46,859 nt of DNA from positions 1-46,859 of IMG/VR virus record IMGVR_UViG_3300035670_000363, one strand, 5' to 3'. The translations under genes were made by a program, and so were the position numbers. This document shows, in pieces, positions 6,289 through 12,087 of this stretch. Numbering within the stretch: position 1 is the first letter of the stretch; the number at the start of each line of letters is the position of its first letter. The DNA is from a virus. The notes beneath the pieces were generated by a model, which searched no databases, was not told the origin of the DNA, and was given only the letters and a program-made list of their open reading frames with translations.

Positions 6289-8576
6289 TTCACTTTCCTC
6301 AGTTTTGGTTGCTGTTGTTGAAATTGAGATATGTCGATGACTTTCCAATCGACGTTAATTCCCCATGTGGACACACCGTCTACTTTGATTTTCTTGGTAT
6401 GAATACCGTGATGACGAAGGAAACTTGTGAATTTGTTTGCCCCTTCAGGAACCTTCCCAATACAGTGTTCAAAAATCACCTTAAGCTGATCTCGACTAAT
6501 GTTGTTGGGGCGTAAGAGGGCGAACGAGCGTATCAGAGAGGCGTATACGGAAGCTGATGATTCCATTGGAAGGTTCTCATCAGGCATGGCTGCAATGAGA
6601 GCATCAAGATTCCCATTGACAATATCGTTAGCGAGTTCATCGACTGATGTGATGGACAAAGCTTGAATTGCTGCACGATCATCTGTCTTAAGAACCTGTG
6701 CTGCCGTATCGATGCACGCCTTGCGTGTCAGGAGGTACTGGGCAAATGCAGGTACTTCCTTTGGGATGATGTATTCCACCTCATTGTGTGTTGAGATAAG
6801 TCGATGAGGTTGATACACCCCGACGTTAGTACGTCGGTCACTTAATGGGATACGCACTGGTTGTGCGTGGTTCGATGCGAAGATGAAGTTGCTGAAGTTA
6901 TCAGCGTTGTACCCATCAGTACGCATACGACGGATTTGAAGCGGTGAGTCTGTGATGTAAGAACGCAGTTTGTTCTCTGTTGCCTTACGTTCAAACACGT
7001 CCACATCGATTTCGTCGATAAAGACGAGTAAGGATTTCTCCATAAACGCATTGAACTCAGAGTTCAACGCATCTGATCCGATACATTCAACATAGTGTTC
7101 GAAGATTGCCCTGAGAACCTTGTTCACAAGGACACCTTTACCAGTGCCTTGTGTGCCGTGGAGAATCCATGCGGTCTTAGTTTTGATGCGATGCTGAATG
7201 ATTACAGCTAACCAGTTGAGAAAGTGTTCTTGAATCTGACCAGTACCTACAGCGTGGTTGATGAACTTCTGGATCGTAGGCCACTCACCAGCCTTTGGAT
7301 CACGCATCAGCTTGGTTGGTACGAACCGGTTAATGATTCGCTCATCCTCATCAACGATTGTTTCGATGCGTGGGTCAAAGATTACTTGCCACTCTGGTAT
7401 GAACGGTGGGGGTGGAACCCCATGTCCTTGCAGGAAGTCATGAAGCTTGTCCTTCGCATCGATACGGTGAATATCTAGGTTCTGAGCTTCCGCATTGAAC
7501 AAGCCCTTCCAATATTCCCCCGTAGCCTTATCGCGCACTGCAAGGACCATGTCACCTTGCATGGATGTGCTGGCAAGGGAGCTACGAGCTTGGCGTTGCA
7601 GCTTCTTGTACAGGTCAGGCAGGGTGTCCTTCATATAGGTGAAAGGCTCACCCTTGAAGTTCCTGATCACTTCGAAATCTGAGTTGAAGTACCAGTACGC
7701 GCCACTATCACCACCGTTGAGGTTCAGCCGTGTGAACTCGTCGTTCTCCTCAATGATCTCGTAAAGAGACACCTCGGTGGCGTTTGGTTGAATCTCCATA
7801 TCGCCAACGATCTTGATCTTGGATTTGTTAGGCTTCAGGTTCAGCGCCACACGCAGTGCTGTAATCTTCTCGCGCACCTTTTCTTTGAGTGCTGCAATGG
7901 GCTTCAGTTCAATGCTGTTCACCCCAATCGCATCCTTGGTCTTCTTGACCAACTGGATGCGGTCTTCATCCTTAAGCGGTGCTTTAATCCCCTTAAGGAC
8001 AGGTGGTGCGATGTAAATGATCTGAGAGTTCCGTGCACATACAATGTCCAGAGGGAAGGACAGATACTCCAACGAGTTGGTTAAAGACAGAGACTTTTCA
8101 AGCACAGGTGTGGAGAAGTTCAGGTGCATAAGCCACGCCTCAAGGTTTTTTGGGCTTAACGGCTGCTCCAGCATGGCGAAGATGTGACCATTGAAGGTCT
8201 TGTTCGGCTTGAGCTTGTAGCTGGATGAGTATTGAATGATGTAGGACACATCATCCAGACCGATAGCCTTCATGAACTCGTTAGCAGTCGTGAATGGCGC
8301 ACCGTCTAGGTCGAAGCACACGAACATCGTGTGAGCTTCCTTCTCATGGTGGTCACGCCGGGGTTCGTTCTTGAGGGCTTGATTCAGGTTGCCCTTAAGG
8401 AGACATTCACCTTTCAGGGCGTGCTTGGACAGGGCTTGGTGGAACTGGAGGAGGTTCTTGACTTCCTCTTCATGACTGGTCAGGTTCGTTACCTTCGGGT
8501 AGCTCTTAGAGGTCTTTGGGTCAGGGGTGATAGTCTTGGTGAGCGGCACGGCTGCGCTCAGGAACGTGAGTTTCAT
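6285..8576 (-). CDS. Primase-helicase, SF3/D5-like
   Basis: A 763-residue replication protein. The C-terminal half has a superfamily 3 helicase core: Walker A GTQGTGKG near residue 475, Walker B LLVFIDEID near 519, motif C NFIFASNH near 565, then SDRRTNV with candidate arginine-finger residues. The N-terminal third has FVCFDLDG near residue 88 and NGHIFAM further on, resembling the D-x-D and S/N-x-H motifs of archaeo-eukaryotic-type primases; this part is inferred. It would unwind DNA and lay primers at the phage origin. GAGGA precedes the ATG. It is the first gene of the early operon and the likely replication initiator, next to the structured region 8651-9256. Confidence 0.88.
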   Translation of the reverse strand: MKLTFLSAAVPLTKTITPDPKTSKSYPKVTNLTSHEEEVKNLLQFHQALSKHALKGECLLKGNLNQALKNEPRRDHHEKEAHTMFVCFDLDGAPFTTANEFMKAIGLDDVSYIIQYSSSYKLKPNKTFNGHIFAMLEQPLSPKNLEAWLMHLNFSTPVLEKSLSLTNSLEYLSFPLDIVCARNSQIIYIAPPVLKGIKAPLKDEDRIQLVKKTKDAIGVNSIELKPIAALKEKVREKITALRVALNLKPNKSKIKIVGDMEIQPNATEVSLYEIIEENDEFTRLNLNGGDSGAYWYFNSDFEVIRNFKGEPFTYMKDTLPDLYKKLQRQARSSLASTSMQGDMVLAVRDKATGEYWKGLFNAEAQNLDIHRIDAKDKLHDFLQGHGVPPPPFIPEWQVIFDPRIETIVDEDERIINRFVPTKLMRDPKAGEWPTIQKFINHAVGTGQIQEHFLNWLAVIIQHRIKTKTAWILHGTQGTGKGVLVNKVLRAIFEHYVECIGSDALNSEFNAFMEKSLLVFIDEIDVDVFERKATENKLRSYITDSPLQIRRMRTDGYNADNFSNFIFASNHAQPVRIPLSDRRTNVGVYQPHRLISTHNEVEYIIPKEVPAFAQYLLTRKACIDTAAQVLKTDDRAAIQALSITSVDELANDIVNGNLDALIAAMPDENLPMESSASVYASLIRSFALLRPNNISRDQLKVIFEHCIGKVPEGANKFTSFLRHHGIHTKKIKVDGVSTWGINVDWKVIDISQFQQQQPKLRKVK

Positions 8577-8621
8577 AGGTTCCTCGTTGGTTTTTTGTGG
8601 GGATAGAGAAGCTAGTCTGAC

Positions 8622-8635
8622 AGAAAGTGTAAGAG
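8622..8635 (-). promoter_or_regulatory. Candidate promoter motif before primase operon
   Basis: On the minus strand this reads CTCTTACACTTTCT, close to the CTCTGACACTCTCT block upstream of the capsid gene. It lies about 46 nt before the primase ATG, the right place for an operon promoter. Similarity to motifs on the other strand is the only evidence. Confidence 0.4.
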
Positions 8636-8650
8636 ACTACAAATAAGCTC

Positions 8651-9256
8651 TACCTTATGGGTTGATGGGTGATGTATAAGGTTGACTCATTCAGATGTAG
8701 AGGTTCCAGTCGTACTGACATACGCCCTTTCCCTGTGTCAGCAGAGTGAGGATTACGTCCCCATCCTCTACATGTGAATGAGTGCCGGTTACGTTGTCCG
8801 GCGTCACTGGCTATGACCGTGTTATGCCCTTCACGGGGATTTGCAGCCGCTTGCCAAGCGCACTGCCAGCCTTCACGCGCTGGATGTGTAGGGTCTTGCA
8901 CCCCTACACATTCGACTCTCGCTGGCTTACCAGCTACCCCTCTGAGAGTGTGAGGACGGACTCACGGTGCACTTCCTGATTGCAGTCAGGTGTTGATTCG
9001 TGTGAGGCTAGGCGGCGCTTACGGCACATGACTGACCACTGGTCACCCCTGCAAGGGTTGTCATGGCGGCAGAGGCTTGATATCCACCTTCAGCCTCACA
9101 CGGTTGCTGTTACTCCGTGTGGTGTGTTTTGGTCGGGCGCGTCACACATAGCCCGGTACTTAACGGAAAGGAAGCATAGGTGCTTTCTCCAGTAGTCCAT
9201 GTAACGCACATGCTGCGGGTTGATGTCGAGAACCACTCGCCTAGTGATCAGCTAGG
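8651..9256. ncRNA. Candidate large structured noncoding RNA
   Basis: About 600 nt without a credible gene but with dense base-pairing potential. An 18-nt long-range helix with one mismatch joins 8686-8703 and 8765-8782. Perfect helices include 10 bp at 8884-8893/8902-8911 and 11 bp at 8999-9009/9092-9102. That last helix encloses a three-way junction (CATGAC/GTCATG with two short hairpins, 9027-9065). Smaller hairpins lie at 8652-8682, 8715-8741, 8784-8802, 8817-8836, 8848-8860, 8866-8883, 8915-8949 (nested), 8950-8965, 8975-8990, 9134-9155, 9198-9212 and 9240-9256. Three loops contain TGCA and could kiss. It recalls large ornate phage RNAs such as GOLLD or ROOL, but I cannot confirm a family or the transcribed strand. 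A structured replication origin is the main alternative. Confidence 0.65.
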
Positions 9257-9261
9257 GACGT

Positions 9262-9420
9262 TTATTTCCCAACCACTGCCTTGCCAAAGTCACCGAGATT
9301 GGTGAAGAAGCTCTTCATTCCGGTGAATGTTTTCTTGGCAGCTTTGTTAACAGCCTGACCAGCCTTGCGGCCGGTTGAGGTGGTGGTAACGGATTGAGCG
9401 GGTTGTTTCTTGGTGGTCAT
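9262..9420 (-). CDS. Small basic protein
   Basis: A 52-residue basic protein (MTTKKQPAQSVTTTSTGRK at the start) with a conserved-looking C-terminus KSFFTNLGDFGKAVVGK. AAAGGAG precedes the ATG and the start overlaps the upstream gene by ATGA. Its stop codon lies next to the edge of the structured region. Function unknown. Confidence 0.68.
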   Translation of the reverse strand: MTTKKQPAQSVTTTSTGRKAGQAVNKAAKKTFTGMKSFFTNLGDFGKAVVGK

Positions 9421-9575
9421 TTGAGTTTCTCCTTTATACCTTGAGTGAGTGTTACTTTGCGTCCATCTGCGGTTGTGTAGTACTCATCAGGTGCTGTGTA
9501 GATAACTGCACCTGTGAATATGAGCACCATAATGATGAAGGCGACTACTGCGAAGATAAGCATCCTTTTAACCAT
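9417..9575 (-). CDS. Small single-pass membrane protein
   Basis: A 52-residue protein: a basic N-terminus (MVKRM), one hydrophobic helix of about 20 residues (LIFAVVAFIIMVLIFTGAVI) and a polar tail. AAGGGGG lies 4 nt upstream. It overlaps the previous gene by 31 nt and the next by ATGA. It may be an early membrane-acting phage peptide. Confidence 0.7.
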   Translation of the reverse strand: MVKRMLIFAVVAFIIMVLIFTGAVIYTAPDEYYTTADGRKVTLTQGIKEKLK

Positions 9576-9817
9576 ATAACCCCCTTGATGATTGCAAATC
9601 CAAACAAGTCGAATAGTAACGCGGCGAACGTCGCCGTCATTATGCCCACGTTGGCTTTACCACCGTGGATGCTATAGACGAATATCCATACGATGACTGA
9701 TGCTGTGACATGACCGATCTGACCAAGCACAAGGCGAATGATCAACGCCATCAATCCGATGAAAACTATACCGCCAGCGAGCAAAAACTCGATAGATGCG
9801 TGTGCTAGACCAAACAT
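9545..9817 (-). CDS. Three-helix membrane protein
   Basis: A 90-residue hydrophobic protein with about three transmembrane segments (around residues 9-31, 36-50 and 58-85). AAGGAG precedes the start by an A-rich spacer. It is the first gene of the small cluster reading away from the iteron region, so its promoter should lie within that region. It could alter the host membrane or be a holin-like protein, but it is far from the lysis genes. Function unknown. Confidence 0.7.
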   Translation of the reverse strand: MFGLAHASIEFLLAGGIVFIGLMALIIRLVLGQIGHVTASVIVWIFVYSIHGGKANVGIMTATFAALLFDLFGFAIIKGVIWLKGCLSSQ

Positions 9818-9853
9818 TTTTTTATGCTCCTTTCATTAACCAATGTCATAAAA

Positions 9854-10116
9854 GGTTCCGAAATTTCGGAACCGGCTTGATTGGGCTTGGAAGCTAATAC
9901 CCATGACAGCAAAAGGGTTTGACAAATGGGTAGGAAAGATTGGAACTTCGGAACTTTTTCGGAACCGATAAGTTATTGTTTTTATTGATTAGTTCCAAAG
10001 TTCCAAAATTTAAGTAAGTTAACAATAATAATAAGAAGTAAAGAGCTAGACCCATGTAATTAGCCAGCCAGCCAATGTCAGGATTGGAACCAGTTTCGGA
10101 ACTTTTTCGGAACCGA
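9854..10116. repeat. Iteron/operator cluster built on GTTCCGAA
   Basis: The region holds a perfect 20-bp palindrome (9854-9873; half-site GGTTCCGAAA). A 22-nt direct repeat at 9947-9968 and 10095-10116 has the core TTCGGAACTTTTTCGGAACC, each with an extra GGAAC just upstream. Tandem AGTTCCAA copies lie at 9991-9998 and 9999-10006. Sites sit in AT-rich DNA with an AATAATAATAAG stretch. There is no gene on either strand. This looks like a binding array for a repressor or replication initiator. It lies upstream of the 9545-9817 gene and 1.3 kb from the primase gene. Confidence 0.72.
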
Positions 10117-10137
10117 GCACTTTGTCATAAGCCCATG

Positions 10138-10149
10138 TGCATATATGCA
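10138..10149. promoter_or_regulatory. 12-bp palindrome TGCATATATGCA
   Basis: A perfect AT-rich palindrome beside the iteron cluster in the same 380-bp noncoding gap (9818-10199). It may be a further protein-binding site or part of an origin. There is no other evidence. Confidence 0.35.
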
Positions 10150-10199
10150 ATGAGCATCAAGCTGCCCCATGCGCTGTGACACCAGCATAAAATAAGGTT

Positions 10200-10225
10200 G
10201 GGAGCAACGCGCAAGCGTTGCTCCC
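10200..10225 (-). terminator. Strong hairpin after the 10234-10995 gene
   Basis: An 11-bp perfect stem (GGGAGCAACGC with GCGTTGCTCCC) has a 4-nt loop and begins about 8 nt after the stop codon. On the minus strand it is followed by AACCTTATTTTA, a weak T-tract. It is an intrinsic-terminator-like structure separating this gene from the iteron region. Confidence 0.65.
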
Positions 10226-10233
10226 TGTTGGTG

Positions 10234-10995
10234 TTACAGATTCTCTAGGTTGTCGATGAGATCATCGAGCAGTCGCACATCGCCAAGTGACCAGTCACCG
10301 ATCTGCTTCACCGCATTCAACATAGCGTCATCCGCCAGATGTTTTGCGGTGGTCAGCAACTTCATGTCCAGCGCATTCACGCCGTCATCGCTCATCAACT
10401 CGATGGTTTCATCGGCGTCACCGTAATCACCGAAGATGTGTTCAACCATCCACATCACGTTGGGTGCGGCTTCTGCCAATGCACGGGCGCTGGCTTGTTC
10501 CTTGGCGGTGTCAAGCTTCAACAACTGTTCAACACGCTCTTCACAATTCTTCGGAGCGCGTTTGCCACGCATCTGTAACGCGGCAAGGATTAGTTCACGC
10601 GAGATGCGCGACTCTTTACCGGGGCGGGTCATGAACGTAATGGTGTCGTTCAGTTTGGGAACAGCGCCCCAGCCAGCGATGCGTGTGAGGAGGGCGTGAT
10701 GCGCCTGAGCTTCCGGCACAAACTCATCCTCACCATCAGCGCCAAGTAACAGGGCGCGAACGGTTTTTGCATCGCACTTGGTAACGTCATACCCTTCACG
10801 TTCCAGTGAGCGAATACCACTGTTGGCTGTGCCAATCAGCTTGGCGTTCAGCCAGCCGCCAATGCGGAAGGCGAACGATTCCTTGATGTGGCTCGGGCAA
10901 TCATCAATGAGGTTGATCGCCTTAAAGCGGTCGACAGTGACGAGGTTGGCGTTAGCGATAGCGTCAGCCATTGCGGAGTTAACGGGTGCGTTCAT
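10234..10995 (-). CDS. Early protein of unknown function, 253 residues
   Basis: Starts MNAPVNSAMADAIANAN, chosen over a 26-codon upstream extension because GAAAGGA precedes it. It is a soluble, largely helical protein with an acidic C-terminal region (HIFGDYGDADETIELMSDD). A basic middle (MRGKRAPKNCEERVEQLLK) could be a DNA-binding helix. I do not recognise a family. It is bracketed by terminator-like hairpins on both sides, so it is probably regulated separately. Its place beside the iteron array makes it a candidate binder of those repeats, which is only an inference. Confidence 0.75.
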   Translation of the reverse strand: MNAPVNSAMADAIANANLVTVDRFKAINLIDDCPSHIKESFAFRIGGWLNAKLIGTANSGIRSLEREGYDVTKCDAKTVRALLLGADGEDEFVPEAQAHHALLTRIAGWGAVPKLNDTITFMTRPGKESRISRELILAALQMRGKRAPKNCEERVEQLLKLDTAKEQASARALAEAAPNVMWMVEHIFGDYGDADETIELMSDDGVNALDMKLLTTAKHLADDAMLNAVKQIGDWSLGDVRLLDDLIDNLENL

Positions 10996-11023
10996 GGTGA
11001 TTCCTTTCGATAGTAAAAGTGGT

Positions 11024-11045
11024 GGAGCACCCTCTCGGGCGCTCC
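11024..11045 (-). terminator. GNRA-capped hairpin between early genes
   Basis: On the minus strand GGAGCGCCC pairs with GGGTGCTCC (one G-U pair) around a GAGA tetraloop, followed shortly by CACTTTTACT. A second hairpin (GAGGC/GCCTC, 11067-11081) lies just after the preceding stop codon. Together they look like a partial terminator or processing site upstream of the 10234-10995 gene. Confidence 0.5.
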
Positions 11046-11086
11046 CATGTGATGCGAGGGTTGAAAGAGGCACAAGGCCTCAGTGA

Positions 11087-11290
11087 CTACTGTTTGCGGT
11101 AGAAGCGATAGCTGGTGATGCAGGCGTCGAAGAACTTGGGAATGTCAGCAGCCTTACGACCGACTAAGACTCCGAGGGGTTCATCCGAAGGGGTAACAGG
11201 TGTGGGAGCAGAGTTTGCAAGAGCAGCTTTCATTTCAGCCAACGTGGGGCGGGTGGTAGTGCGGGTAACAGTGGTAGAAGTGCGTGACAT
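11087..11290 (-). CDS. Small early protein, Thr-rich N-terminus
   Basis: A 67-residue protein with a Ser/Thr/Arg-rich start (MSRTSTTVTRTTTRPT), then a helical stretch and a more conserved-looking C-terminus (GRKAADIPKFFDACITSYRFYRKQ). TAGGAG precedes the ATG. No family recognised. It is the first clear gene of this minus-strand unit. Confidence 0.68.
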   Translation of the reverse strand: MSRTSTTVTRTTTRPTLAEMKAALANSAPTPVTPSDEPLGVLVGRKAADIPKFFDACITSYRFYRKQ

Positions 11291-11301
11291 GGTGTGATCT
11301 C

Positions 11302-11541
11302 CTAAGAGTGATTGATGAGTGAACTCAAGCAGCGAGTCCACAACCGCAACAGACAGAACATCGACGAGGAACGAGGAGATGTTCGAGAGGAATCCAATGG
11401 AGGTTGATCACGGACCCAGCGAATCCGAATCCGAAGTGGGGGCGTCAGATTGCGACTGGGGTGGGGCACTACCCACCTCCTAAATTTATGTACTTTTCTC
11501 GAAATATGCTTTTTACATATCTCACAATCTTCTTTTGACAT
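11302..11541 (-). CDS. Doubtful 79-residue reading frame
   Basis: The first residues (MSKEDCEICKKHISRK) look like a small CxxC protein, but the rest is Pro/Arg/Ser-rich and unlike a folded protein. No ribosome site precedes the ATG. It lies between the last early gene and the terminase promoter region, so part or all may be untranslated leader. I list it only because it fills an otherwise unexplained 240 nt. Confidence 0.22.
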   Translation of the reverse strand: MSKEDCEICKKHISRKVHKFRRWVVPHPSRNLTPPLRIRIRWVRDQPPLDSSRTSPRSSSMFCLLRLWTRCLSSLINHS

Positions 11542-11588
11542 TTATGTGAATCAAATCCGAACCCCACCCCACCTATCATATTTATCTG

Positions 11589-11613
11589 AACTCTGATATA
11601 TTTTTTCAGAGTT
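11589..11613. promoter_or_regulatory. Inverted repeat before terminase genes
   Basis: AACTCTGA and TCAGAGTT form a perfect 8-bp inverted repeat around a T-rich 9-nt spacer, 13 nt before the terminase small subunit start and in the gap between divergent transcription units. The left arm AACTCTGATA resembles the motif before the portal gene. It may be an operator overlapping a late promoter. The surrounding 11460-11625 stretch is AT-rich and otherwise featureless. Confidence 0.5.
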
Positions 11614-11625
11614 AATTTTGGAATT

Positions 11626-12087
11626 ATGACAATGGCACGCAAACACCAAAGCGTCTTGACGCAACGGCAGGAAATCTATTCGGAGGCTAGGCTTGATGGG
11701 GAATCCAAAGAGTCTGCACGAGCTAAAGCCGGTTACAAACCTTCGGATAACAAAACCGAAGCTCGTGATGTGAAGGAATACATCGCGGATCGGCAAGGCC
11801 AGTTGATTGAGATGTCGCAAATCAAGCGTCTGGATGTCCTGAACATGCTTAAGGAAGCCTACGACATGGCTAAGACGATGGCTGAACCATCGACGATGGT
11901 GTCTTCAGCCAAGGAGATTGGAAAGATGCTCGGTTTCTACGAGCCTGAGACCATCAAGGTGGAACTCAGCCACGCACAGGCCAGTATCCAAAGGCGTCTA
12001 ACGATCATGACGGACGAACAGTTACTCGCTCTGGCTGAAGGAAAAGGTCATCTGATCGAAGGGGAGAGCCACCGTGTCGACCACTGA
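11626..12087 (+). CDS. terS: Terminase small subunit
   Basis: A 153-residue protein, the DNA-recognition subunit of the packaging motor by position and form. The N-terminal part (TQRQEIYSEARLDGESKESARAKAGY) reads like the helix-turn-helix of small terminases (A-x-x-x-A-G-Y). A helical oligomerisation region follows and the C-terminal tail probably contacts the large subunit. It overlaps terL by 14 nt. A second ATG two codons in has better spacing from a weak GGA and may be the real start. It is the first gene of the plus-strand late region, behind the inverted repeat at 11589. Confidence 0.8.
   Translation: MTMARKHQSVLTQRQEIYSEARLDGESKESARAKAGYKPSDNKTEARDVKEYIADRQGQLIEMSQIKRLDVLNMLKEAYDMAKTMAEPSTMVSSAKEIGKMLGFYEPETIKVELSHAQASIQRRLTIMTDEQLLALAEGKGHLIEGESHRVDH

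Noticed and set aside
8650-9195. Short reading frames on both strands in the structured region
   Set aside because: All are short, lack ribosome sites, and their sequences follow the inverted repeats rather than any protein-like pattern.
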